Assembly (NCBI RefSeq): GCF_900105905.1
Contig: NZ_FNSV01000005.1
Span: forward strand, 5,890,001 to 5,954,000
Length of the DNA stretch: 64,000 nt
Direction: 5' to 3'
Origin: Rhodococcus koreensis
GTDB taxonomy: Bacteria; Actinomycetota; Actinomycetes; Mycobacteriales; Mycobacteriaceae
Position 1 is the first letter of the stretch. Each line of letters opens with the position of its first letter. The translations under genes were made by a program, and so were the position numbers. Below the pieces are notes generated by a model, which saw nothing but the letters and a program-made list of their open reading frames with translations, had not been told where the DNA came from and did not search any database. Positions 42,710 to 50,354 of the stretch are shown here, piece after piece.

Positions 42710-43090
42710 ATGACGCTTCATCTTCCCCATCTGTTCGCGCACGAGCAGTCGCGCCAGAACACGCTGCTCGACCTGTCGGTCCTCGGTGCGACCGGCCCGG
42801 GCATCGAGGATGCGCTGCGCGCAGTGACGGAACAGCCGCAACCGCGGCTCGTCGGTTTTCGCTGCGCCGCGGATTCCGAAGCCATCGACGACGCGATCGC
42901 GCTGATGGAACAGGTCCGGCGCGACTACGGGGTGATCCTGACGGAGCTGGTCCTGGCGGACGCGGATCGGGTCGATCTGCGCGAGGCCGTCGACGAAGCC
43001 CTGGACGAGGCCTGCGCCCGGAACCGGTTCCCCCGCCCGAGTGTCGTGTTCACCGGGCGCCCGGCTGTTTCCGCCTTGACGAAATCTTGA
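42710..43090 (+). CDS. Hypothetical protein
   Basis: 126 residues, ATG preceded by GGAGG about 7 bases upstream (GAGGAGGTTCCG). No named domain. An alpha/beta pattern with RLVGFRCAADSEAIDDAIALMEQVRRDYGVILTELVLADADRVDLREAVDEALDEACARN suggests a small regulatory or ligand-binding fold. It ends 48 bases before the TetR gene; the operator of that gene lies between them. The role is unknown. Confidence 0.65.
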   Translation: MTLHLPHLFAHEQSRQNTLLDLSVLGATGPGIEDALRAVTEQPQPRLVGFRCAADSEAIDDAIALMEQVRRDYGVILTELVLADADRVDLREAVDEALDEACARNRFPRPSVVFTGRPAVSALTKS

Positions 43091-43110
43091 CGCCGTCACC
43101 CCTTGCGCCC

Positions 43111-43150
43111 GGTTGAACGTGCGTTTAGCGTACTAAACATGCGTTCAACC
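43111..43150. promoter_or_regulatory. 40-base palindromic operator over the tetR start
   Basis: GGTTGAACG (43111-43119) pairs with CGTTCAACC (43142-43150), and GTTTAG with CTAAAC inside. The whole 40 bases form a nearly symmetrical dyad centred on 43130. It includes the ATG at 43139, so repressor binding would cover the first codons. It is probably the TetR autoregulatory site, and may control the whole tetR-ABC operon. Confidence 0.75.
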
Positions 43151-43843
43151 AGTGCCGCTTCCGGGGTCCCGCAACCCGACATGACCACCCGCGCCCGAGT
43201 GCGCGACGCGGCCATCACGGTGTTCGGCAATCACGGTTTCGGCACTGGAGTGCGGGCGATCGCCACTGCCGCCGGGGTGTCACCCGGCCTGGTCATCCAT
43301 CATTTCGGTTCGAAGGACGGTCTGCGCGCCGAATGCGACGAGCACGTTCTGCGGATCATCCGGGAACAGAAGGCGGAGGCCATCTCGACGCCCGGACCGG
43401 CGGGAGCCATGCAGGCTCTCGCCGACATCGAGCAGTACGCCCCGCTCGTCGCGTACATCGTGCGGAGTTTCCAGGCGGGCGGAGGTCTCGGCGAATCCCT
43501 CTTCGAGCACATGGTGGAAGACACCACGCAGTACCTCGAACTGGGAGTGGCGACCGGAAGTGTCCGGCCCAGCCGCAACCCGGCGGCGCGGGCCCGCTAC
43601 CTGACCCTCTACAACGTCGGCGCGATGCTGCTCTACCTGCAGATGCGCGCCGACAAGGAAGTTCCGCTCGATTACGCCACCGCCATCCGCGACCTCGCCA
43701 CCGACGTCACGCTGCCCGCCCTCGAGATGTACACCGAGGGTCTGCTGCCGGATTCGTCGATGCTCGAGGCATATCTGGCCACCGAAGACGGCGCCGCGCA
43801 GGCGGGTGCGGCACCCCCAGAACATACCGACTCCCCGAACTAG
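43139..43843 (+). CDS. TetR-family regulator
   Basis: 234 residues from ATG 43139; an upstream TTG frame exists but lies in the operator. Helix-turn-helix: ARVRDAAITVFGNHGFGTGVRAIATAAGVSPGLVIHHFGSKDGL (residues 18-61). The C-terminal ligand domain is helical and not assignable. It is followed by ABC ATPase and permease genes 8 bases on, and most likely represses this exporter until a toxic compound binds. Confidence 0.92.
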   Translation: MRSTSAASGVPQPDMTTRARVRDAAITVFGNHGFGTGVRAIATAAGVSPGLVIHHFGSKDGLRAECDEHVLRIIREQKAEAISTPGPAGAMQALADIEQYAPLVAYIVRSFQAGGGLGESLFEHMVEDTTQYLELGVATGSVRPSRNPAARARYLTLYNVGAMLLYLQMRADKEVPLDYATAIRDLATDVTLPALEMYTEGLLPDSSMLEAYLATEDGAAQAGAAPPEHTDSPN

Positions 43844-43851
43844 GAGCAGCT

Positions 43852-44781
43852 ATGAGCGCGATCATCGAAGTGCGCAACCTGGTGAAGACGTTCGGACGAA
43901 CCCGGGCGCTGGACGGACTCGACCTCGAGGTCGGCGAAGGGGAAGTGCATGGATTCCTCGGGCCGAACGGGGCAGGCAAGTCCACCACCATCCGCGTCCT
44001 CCTCGGCAGCCTGCACCCCGACAGCGGTGAGGCCACCGTGTTCGGCCGCGATCCGTGGCGCGACGCCGTCGCACTGCACCTCGACATGGCCTACGTCCCC
44101 GGCGACGTGACACTGTGGCCGTCGTTGTCCGGCGGCGAGACCATCGACCTCCTCGCGCGGATGCGCGGCGGACTGGACGAGACCCGCAAGAAGGATCTGA
44201 TCGAGCGTTTCGACCTCGACCCGCGGAAGAAGGGGCGAGCGTATTCGAAGGGCAATCGGCAGAAGGTGGCCCTGGTGTCGGCGTTTTCGTCCGACGCCCG
44301 CCTGCTGCTGCTCGACGAGCCGACGTCGGGGCTGGATCCGTTGATGGAGCAGGTGTTCCGTGAGTGCGTGGGCGAGGCCCGCGACCGCGGGGTGACGGTG
44401 CTGCTGTCCAGTCACATCCTGTCCGAGGTGGAGGCGCTGTGCGAGCGGGTCACCATCATCAGGTCGGGGCGGACCGTCGAATCCGGGACACTGGCGTCGA
44501 TGCGGCACCTCAGCCGAACGTCGATCACTGCCGAACTTCTCGGTGATCCCGGCGATCTGAGTCGCATCGACGGCGTGGCGGACATCCAGTTCGACGGGAC
44601 GACGCTGCACTGCCAGGTCGACAGCGAGCATCTCGGCGAACTCATCCGGGTGCTCGGCGACACGGGGGTGCGGAGCCTCGTCAGCAAGCCCCCGACCCTC
44701 GAAGAACTCTTCCTGCGGCACTACGAGATCGACGACGGCCCGACGGCGTCGTCCGACACGGTGGAGAAGGTGCGGGCATGA
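43852..44781 (+). CDS. ABC exporter ATP-binding subunit
   Basis: 309 residues from ATG 43852 (TAGGAG upstream). Walker A GPNGAGKST (about 36-44), Q-loop region, ABC signature as YSKGNRQKVALVSAF, Walker B LLLLDEPTSGLD, and the H-loop SSHILSEVE. The signature has N instead of the common Gly-Gln, as in antibiotic-export ATPases of actinobacteria (DrrA-like group). A C-terminal domain of about 80 residues follows. It powers export through the permease encoded downstream, whose start overlaps by 4 bases. Confidence 0.93.
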   Translation: MSAIIEVRNLVKTFGRTRALDGLDLEVGEGEVHGFLGPNGAGKSTTIRVLLGSLHPDSGEATVFGRDPWRDAVALHLDMAYVPGDVTLWPSLSGGETIDLLARMRGGLDETRKKDLIERFDLDPRKKGRAYSKGNRQKVALVSAFSSDARLLLLDEPTSGLDPLMEQVFRECVGEARDRGVTVLLSSHILSEVEALCERVTIIRSGRTVESGTLASMRHLSRTSITAELLGDPGDLSRIDGVADIQFDGTTLHCQVDSEHLGELIRVLGDTGVRSLVSKPPTLEELFLRHYEIDDGPTASSDTVEKVRA

Positions 44782-46415
44782 CTACCGCGACGGTGCCCCG
44801 GTTCCGGCCCGTGGAACCGGCGCCGGTATCTTCCTCGGATTTCACGGGGACGCTGCACTTTCTGCGGTTGTTCCTGCGCCGGGACCGGATCGCGCTGCCC
44901 CTGTGGGTGCTGATCTTCGCGTTCGCGCCCGCGCTGTACGTCACGAGCATCGCCGACATCTACACCTCGCCGGCCGACCTGGCGGAGTTCGCGGCCACCA
45001 CGGCGGCCAGCCCCGCGCAGATCGCCATGTACGGGCCGATCTTCAACTCCAGCCTCGGTTCGGTGGGGGTCTGGAAGGCCGGCATCTACTACACGCTGAT
45101 CGGGCTGGTGGTGATCCTGACCGTCATCCGGCACACCCGCGCCGAGGAAGAGACCGGCCGGGCCGAGCTTCTCGACTCCACCGCCGTCGGACGGTATTCA
45201 GGTCTGACCGCGGCGCTGATCCTCGCCGGTGGTGCCTCCGTCATCACCGGGATTCTCTGTGCGGCAGCGTTACTCGCCCGCGACCTCCCGGTGGGCGGCT
45301 CGGTGGCCTTCGGGACGTCGCTGGCCTGCTCCGGTCTGGTGTTCACGGCGGTGGCGGCCGTTGCGGCCCAGGTGAGCACCGGCGCCCGCGTCGCGCGCGG
45401 CATCGCGTTGACGGTGCTGGGCGTCGCGTTCGCGTTGCGCGCGGTCGGTGACGCCGGCAGCGGCACCCTGTCGTGGTTCTCGCCGCTCGGCTGGGCCTTG
45501 CAGATCCGTCCGTATGCCGACGAACGCTGGTGGGTCGTTATCCCCAGCCTGGTTACGGCGGCCGTACTCACCTGGGCGGCATACGCTCTCCTGCGCCGTC
45601 GCGATGTCGGCGCCGGCCTGATCGCCGAACGGCCCGGTCCCACCGACGCATCGCCTGCGCTCGCCGGAACCCTCGGGCTTGCGTGGCGGATGCACCGCGG
45701 CACACTCGCGGCCTGGACCGCCGGGCTCGGACTGTACGGACTGCTGATCGGCAGCGCCGCGAACGGCGTCGGCGGCCAGGTCGGCAACAGTCAGACGATC
45801 CGCGACATCATCCTGCGGATGGGTGGGTCGCAGTCGCTGGAGGAATCGTTCATCGGCTACGCGTTCACCATGCTCGCCATCGCGGCCGCGGCCTACGCGA
45901 TCTCCGCGTCGTTGCGGTTGTACTCGGAGGAGAACGCTCAGCGTCTCGAGCCCGTGACCGCCGGTTCCGTCGGCCGGGTCCGGTGGGCGTCGAGCCACAT
46001 CCTGTTCGCGTTGCTGGGTCCGGCGGTCGCGATGGTGGTGGCCGGGGTGGCCGGCGGGCTCACCTACGGCGCGTCCGTCGGCGACGTGGGTGGGGCCCTG
46101 CCCGGCGTGGTCGGGGCGGCGCTCGTGCAGCTTCCCGCGATCTGGATGCTGGCCGGAGTGACGGTCCTGCTGTTCGGTGTCGTTCCGCGGTTCACGCCGG
46201 TGGCGTGGGGAGTGCTCGTCGCGTTCCTGCTGATCTTCATGGTGGGGTCGATCGCGCAGTTCCCGCAGGCGGTACTGAATCTCGAACCGTTCAGCCACGC
46301 TCCGAAGCTGCCGGGCGGCCAGTTCGAATGGGCGCCGATCGGGTGGCTGCTGCTGATCACGGCCGCGCTGATCGTGGTGGGTGTGGCGGCGTTCCGGCGG
46401 CGCGATCTGCGCTGA
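44778..46415 (+). CDS. ABC exporter permease (large)
   Basis: 545 residues, ATG overlapping the ATPase stop (ATGA). About twelve hydrophobic segments in two similar halves, each opening with a short amphipathic helix (FLRLFLRRDRIALPLWVL and LGLAWRMHRGTLAAWTAGLGL). This double-length form is the tetronasin/anthracycline-type exporter permease of actinobacteria. It probably exports a drug-like or lipidic compound with the preceding ATPase. Its stop is 7 bases before the left arm of the next regulator's operator. Confidence 0.9.
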   Translation: MTTATVPRFRPVEPAPVSSSDFTGTLHFLRLFLRRDRIALPLWVLIFAFAPALYVTSIADIYTSPADLAEFAATTAASPAQIAMYGPIFNSSLGSVGVWKAGIYYTLIGLVVILTVIRHTRAEEETGRAELLDSTAVGRYSGLTAALILAGGASVITGILCAAALLARDLPVGGSVAFGTSLACSGLVFTAVAAVAAQVSTGARVARGIALTVLGVAFALRAVGDAGSGTLSWFSPLGWALQIRPYADERWWVVIPSLVTAAVLTWAAYALLRRRDVGAGLIAERPGPTDASPALAGTLGLAWRMHRGTLAAWTAGLGLYGLLIGSAANGVGGQVGNSQTIRDIILRMGGSQSLEESFIGYAFTMLAIAAAAYAISASLRLYSEENAQRLEPVTAGSVGRVRWASSHILFALLGPAVAMVVAGVAGGLTYGASVGDVGGALPGVVGAALVQLPAIWMLAGVTVLLFGVVPRFTPVAWGVLVAFLLIFMVGSIAQFPQAVLNLEPFSHAPKLPGGQFEWAPIGWLLLITAALIVVGVAAFRRRDLR

Positions 46416-46422
46416 TCCCCGG

Positions 46423-46462
46423 CCGGTGTGCACACTGAAGGCATGGCACGTGTGCACACCGG
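46423..46462. promoter_or_regulatory. Palindromic operator over the iclR start
   Basis: CCGGTGTGCACAC (46423-46435) and its exact inverse GTGTGCACACCGG (46450-46462) enclose 14 bases containing the ATG at 46443. Both arms are perfect. This is a likely IclR autoregulatory site that overlaps the first codons, the same arrangement as at the tetR gene 3.3 kb upstream. Confidence 0.75.
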
Positions 46463-47195
46463 CGAGTCCGTCCTGGCCCGGACGGTGCGGATCGTCGAAT
46501 CGTTCCGTTCCGACGATTCGCTGCTCACGGTGTCCGAGATCGCCCGGCGGTCCGGTCTCCACATCTCCACGACGTCGCGGCTGATCGACGAACTGGTGGG
46601 ATGCGGCTGGCTCGAGCGTGAGGACCGGAAGGTGCGGATCGGGGTGCGCCTGTGGGAGGTCGCGTCGCGGGCGTCCCCGACCCTCGGGCTCAGGGAAGCG
46701 GCGATGCCGTTCATGGAGGACCTACACGCCGTCGTCGGGCAGCACACGCAACTCGGTGTCCTCGAAGGCGACGAGGTGTTGTTCATCGAGCGACTCACGG
46801 CGCCGGGAGCCGTCGTCAACTACACGCGCATCGCCGGCCGGATGCCGCTGCACGTCTCTTCGTCCGGGCTGATCCTGCTCGCGCACGGACCGTCGGAGCT
46901 GCAGGAACGGATCCTCGGGGAGCCGTTGAAGGTGTTCACCGACAAGACGATTCGTACCCCACGACAGTTGCGGGGTGTGCTGGCGGACGTGCGCCGGCAC
47001 GGCTACATCCTCTGTGCCGGTCACCTGTACCCGGACACGACGGGTGTCGCGGTTCCGGTGCGGGACGGCACCGGCAAGGTGATCGCCGCGCTGTCGGTCG
47101 TCGTGCCAAACGACGAGAAGGCGTACGCGCAGATCCCCGCGCTGCAGGCGGCCGCGAAGGGCATCACCCGGGTGATGACGACCGCGTCGAAGTAG
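46443..47195 (+). CDS. IclR-family regulator
   Basis: 250 residues from ATG 46443 (an in-frame ATG at 46428 lies inside the operator arm). Winged helix: LARTVRIVESFRSDDSLLTVSEIARRSGLHISTTSRLIDEL (about 8-48), then the effector domain with LREAAMPFMEDLHAVVGQHTQLGVLEGDEVLFIERL and the late IAALSVVVPNDE strand. IclR proteins control catabolic or multidrug genes. Its targets are unclear: the ABC genes upstream and the oxidoreductase gene behind are both candidates. Confidence 0.92.
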   Translation: MARVHTGESVLARTVRIVESFRSDDSLLTVSEIARRSGLHISTTSRLIDELVGCGWLEREDRKVRIGVRLWEVASRASPTLGLREAAMPFMEDLHAVVGQHTQLGVLEGDEVLFIERLTAPGAVVNYTRIAGRMPLHVSSSGLILLAHGPSELQERILGEPLKVFTDKTIRTPRQLRGVLADVRRHGYILCAGHLYPDTTGVAVPVRDGTGKVIAALSVVVPNDEKAYAQIPALQAAAKGITRVMTTASK

Positions 47196-47271
47196 GCCCT
47201 CCGCGGTGGACTATCCGACCCGCCCGTGCCACGGTGGAATCGGAACCACTTCTCCCGGAAAGCGCAGCGCC

Positions 47272-47427
47272 ATGGAAAGCACCGCACAACCCAGCCCCCT
47301 GGAATGCCCGGACTGCCACGCCCTCACCGCGGATCTCGAGGCCCACAAACACTGGCATTCCCGGCTCGTGCACGACATCGCCACCGCGGTCGACAAGGAC
47401 ATCAGCCGACGGGCACACACCACCTGA
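47272..47427 (+). CDS. 51-residue hypothetical with CxxC
   Basis: From ATG 47272, 12 bases after CCCGGAAAG. It has LECPDCHALTADLEAHKHWHSRLVHDIATAV, whose Cys pair and His-rich helix look like a small C2H2-type zinc site, although this is not a canonical zinc finger. It lies alone between the IclR gene and the convergent oxidoreductase gene. A real but unknown small protein is likely. Confidence 0.5.
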   Translation: MESTAQPSPLECPDCHALTADLEAHKHWHSRLVHDIATAVDKDISRRAHTT

Positions 47428-47428
47428 C

Positions 47429-48502
47429 TCAGTCGGCAGACACGGCGAGCACGACTTTTCCGCGCACCTGCCCGTCGACGAGGCGACGGAGGGCCGTGGT
47501 GGCCTCGCCCAGCGGGTACGTCCGCTCGACGACCGGTGTGACGTCTCCCGACTCGACGAGGTCGCGGAGCACGCGCAGGTCGGTGCCGTCCTCCTTCGAG
47601 ACGAACGCGCACAGCGTCCGACTCGAGAAGGGGGACAGCGCCAGCGCGCGGAGTTGGCGATCCGTGCCGCCCAGCCACCGTCCGTCCGTTTCGCCGCCGA
47701 CGATGACGAGTCTCCCGCGCGGAGTGAGGACCCGGCGCAGCCGCGACAGCGACGTGTTGCCGCCGATGTCGAGGACGACGTCGTAGCGTCGTCCGAGCCG
47801 GGTGACGTCGTCGGTTGCGTAGTCGACGACGTGATCGGCGCCGGTCGACCGGACCAGGTCGACCTTCGCGGTGCTGCACACGCCGGTGACCTCCGCGCCG
47901 TACGCCTTGGCGATCTGCACGGCGAACGTGCCCACACCGCCGGAGGCGCCGAGGATCAGCACCGACTGCCCCGCCGCGACCCTGCCGTGGTCGCGTACCG
48001 CCTGCAGCGCCGTGAGCCCGGAGATCGCGATCGCCGCGGCCTGCTCGAACGTCAGGTCGGCCGGCTTGTGCGCGAGTTTGGCCGCGGGCGCGCACGCGTA
48101 CTCCGCGAACGTCCCGGTGCCGATGCCGAAGACGTCGTCGCCGGGCCGGAATCCGGTGACGCCGGGGCCGACCGCTTCGACGCGCCCGGCGAGGTCCATC
48201 CCGGGAACGGCGACCTTGGGCCTGCGGAGGCCGTACCCGGCGAGGCGCAACGGGTACGGGAGTCCGGTCACGAGGTGCGCCACGCCGCGATCGACTCCCG
48301 CCGCGTGCACTCGGACCAGCACCTGTTCGGCGGCAGGAACGGGTATCGCGACGTCCCGCAGTTCGAGGATCTCGGGCGGCCCGTAGACGTCCCGGACGAC
48401 GGCCTTCATCGTGCCGCGTTGGTGCTCGGACGCGGAAGTGGGGCGTTCGGGTTCGGTCGGTGACTCCATTGTCGGGGCTCCGTTCGGAGAGTGATCAGCC
48501 AT
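47429..48502 (-). CDS. NAD(P)H:quinone oxidoreductase-like MDR
   Basis: 357 residues from ATG 48502. Zinc-free medium-chain reductase pattern: KAVVRDVYGPPEILELRDV start, VPGMDLAGRVEAVGPGVTGF near 95, Rossmann motif VLILGASGGVGTFAVQIAKAYGAEV near 175, and ATTALRRLVDGQVRGKVVL at the end. It reduces quinones or enones with NADPH. A 32-residue N-terminal extension precedes MKAVVRD, so an internal start is possible. It is divergent from a TetR gene whose probable operator (48518-48532) lies between them, so it is the likely target. Confidence 0.9.
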   Translation of the reverse strand: MADHSPNGAPTMESPTEPERPTSASEHQRGTMKAVVRDVYGPPEILELRDVAIPVPAAEQVLVRVHAAGVDRGVAHLVTGLPYPLRLAGYGLRRPKVAVPGMDLAGRVEAVGPGVTGFRPGDDVFGIGTGTFAEYACAPAAKLAHKPADLTFEQAAAIAISGLTALQAVRDHGRVAAGQSVLILGASGGVGTFAVQIAKAYGAEVTGVCSTAKVDLVRSTGADHVVDYATDDVTRLGRRYDVVLDIGGNTSLSRLRRVLTPRGRLVIVGGETDGRWLGGTDRQLRALALSPFSSRTLCAFVSKEDGTDLRVLRDLVESGDVTPVVERTYPLGEATTALRRLVDGQVRGKVVLAVSAD

Positions 48503-48517
48503 CTGCTTACAGCGTAC

Positions 48518-48532
48518 GCTTACAATGTAAGC
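48518..48532. promoter_or_regulatory. Operator-like dyad between MDR and tetR genes
   Basis: GCTTAC-AAT-GTAAGC is a perfect 6+6 dyad in the 72-base divergent spacer. A further CTTAC and GTAC lie close by (CTTACAGCGTACGCTTAC). TetR proteins often use such sites. Confidence 0.6.
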
Positions 48533-48574
48533 CTGATGCGTACAACGTTTAACTGTCCCGATGGAGAATGAGCG

Positions 48575-49243
48575 ATGACGGAACTCCGTGTTCCCCTGAC
48601 CCGGGAGCGCGTCCTGCGCGCCGCCGTCGACCTTGCCGACGACAGCGGTGTCGACGCGCTCACGATGCGCCGGATCGCGCAGGCGCTCGGGGTGGAGGCG
48701 ATGTCGCTGTACCGCCACGTGAAGAACAAGCCCGACCTCCTCGACGGCATGGTCGACGTCGTCTTCGGCGAGATCGACCTGCCGCAGACCGGGCTCGATT
48801 GGAAGACCGCGATGCGCCGGCGGGCGATCTCCGCACGCGACGTGCTCGCTCGGCACCGCTGGGCCACCGTTCTGATGGAGTCCCGCGCGACGCCCGGTCC
48901 CGCGACGCTCCGCCACCACGACGCGGTGCTGGGGATTCTGCGGGCAGCGGGATTCTCCATCGAGCTTGCCGCGCACGCCTTCTCGGTGCTGGACAGCTAT
49001 ATCTACGGGTTCGCGATGCAGGAGGCGAGTCTGCCGTTCGGCTCCTCCGGCGAACTCGCCGACGTGGCGGAGGCGATCCTGGCGAGTGTCCGGGCCGACG
49101 AGTACCCCCACCTCACCGAGTTCGTGACGGAGCACGCGATGGCTCCCGGCTACGACTTCGGCGACGAGTACGAGTACGGGCTGGATCTCGTTCTGGACGG
49201 ACTCGAGCGTGTGACGGCACCGGAAATTCGCCTGGGGGAGTGA
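48575..49243 (+). CDS. TetR-family regulator
   Basis: 222 residues. Helix-turn-helix: LTRERVLRAAVDLADDSGVDALTMRRIAQALGVEAMSLYRHVKNK (residues 6-50), with the classical Tet-type C-terminal domain (LARHRWATVLMESR, LDSYIYGFAMQEASLPF). It is divergent from the MDR oxidoreductase gene and probably represses it on binding the GCTTAC-GTAAGC dyad. Operon membership with the next gene is unlikely, since 98 bases separate them. Confidence 0.92.
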   Translation: MTELRVPLTRERVLRAAVDLADDSGVDALTMRRIAQALGVEAMSLYRHVKNKPDLLDGMVDVVFGEIDLPQTGLDWKTAMRRRAISARDVLARHRWATVLMESRATPGPATLRHHDAVLGILRAAGFSIELAAHAFSVLDSYIYGFAMQEASLPFGSSGELADVAEAILASVRADEYPHLTEFVTEHAMAPGYDFGDEYEYGLDLVLDGLERVTAPEIRLGE

Positions 49244-49341
49244 CCCCGGTTACGGCCTCGACTTTCAACTATTGAAAATGCTCTGGCGGCTCGGCCCCTG
49301 CTCGGAAGATCCTCGAACAAACGCGAGATCGAGGAGTCGAG

Positions 49342-50316
49342 ATGCCACAGAACCCGGTTTCTTCCGGTGCGCCAGCGGACGCGGCGCTGCGAGTTGTCGC
49401 CAAAGAGGTTGTCGCGGAAGGCGTCGTAGCGCTGACCTTGCGGCACCCGGACGGCCGGCGGCTGCCGGACTGGGCGCCCGGCGCCCACATCGACCTGATG
49501 CTCCCGAACGGGCTGACCCGCCAGTACTCGCTGTGCGGTGACCGTTGGGACGCGCACACCTACCGGGTCGGGGTGCTGCGGGAACCCGCCGGCCGCGGCG
49601 GGTCCGCGTACGTCCACGACGAACTGGCCGAGGGTGACCTCGTCGGGGTCGGCGGCCCGCGCAACAACTTCCCGCTCGCCCCCGCGCCGAGGTACCTGTT
49701 CATCGCCGGCGGTATCGGAATCACTCCGCTGCTGCCGATGATCCGCCAGGCAGAACTGATGGGAATCGACTGGCAACTCCTGTACGGCGGCCGCACCCGG
49801 ACGTCCATGGCGTTCCGGGACGAACTCGCCGGCTACGGCGACCGGGTGGTCGTCGTGCCCCGGGACGAGCAGGGCCACCCCGACCTGCCCGCGTATCTCG
49901 CCGCCGCGGCCGCCGCCGAGGCGAAGGTCTACGTGTGCGGACCCGGGCCGCTGCTCGCGGCCGTCGAAAGCTGTTGCGCCGACTGGCGTGTGGGCTCGCT
50001 ACGGACCGAGCGTTTCGTGCCGCAGGACCGGGGCGCACCGCTGCGCGACGTACCGTTCGAGGTGGAACTCGCGCGCTCCGGCCTCGCGGTGACGGTGACT
50101 CCCGGCGCCAGCGTGCTCGACGCGGTGCAGGCGGCCGGGGTCAACGTCCTGTCCTCGTGCCGCGAGGGCACGTGCGGGACCTGCGAGACGACCGTCCTTG
50201 CCGGCGCCCCCGACCACCGCGATTCCGTCCTCGATGACGACGAGCGATCCGCAGGCGACTGCATGCTCATCTGCGTCTCACGGTCGTGCTCCGACCGTCT
50301 CGTGCTCGACCTCTGA
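49342..50316 (+). CDS. PDR/VanB-type reductase (FMN, NADH, [2Fe-2S])
   Basis: 324 residues with three domains: flavin binding (RQYSLCGDRWDAHTYRVGVLREPAGRGGSAYVHDEL, 50-90), nucleotide binding (YLFIAGGIGITPLLPMIRQAE, near 117-137) and a C-terminal plant-type ferredoxin with ligands in CREGTCGTCETTV and a later C in DCMLICVS. It matches phthalate dioxygenase and vanillate demethylase reductases. It takes electrons from NADH to an oxygenase; the P450 gene follows by 38 bases and is the evident partner. The pairing of a P450 with a VanB-type reductase is a compact two-component system. Confidence 0.93.
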   Translation: MPQNPVSSGAPADAALRVVAKEVVAEGVVALTLRHPDGRRLPDWAPGAHIDLMLPNGLTRQYSLCGDRWDAHTYRVGVLREPAGRGGSAYVHDELAEGDLVGVGGPRNNFPLAPAPRYLFIAGGIGITPLLPMIRQAELMGIDWQLLYGGRTRTSMAFRDELAGYGDRVVVVPRDEQGHPDLPAYLAAAAAAEAKVYVCGPGPLLAAVESCCADWRVGSLRTERFVPQDRGAPLRDVPFEVELARSGLAVTVTPGASVLDAVQAAGVNVLSSCREGTCGTCETTVLAGAPDHRDSVLDDDERSAGDCMLICVSRSCSDRLVLDL

Positions 50317-50354
50317 CACACCCACACGTGACACACCCAGCGAAGGGATTTCCC

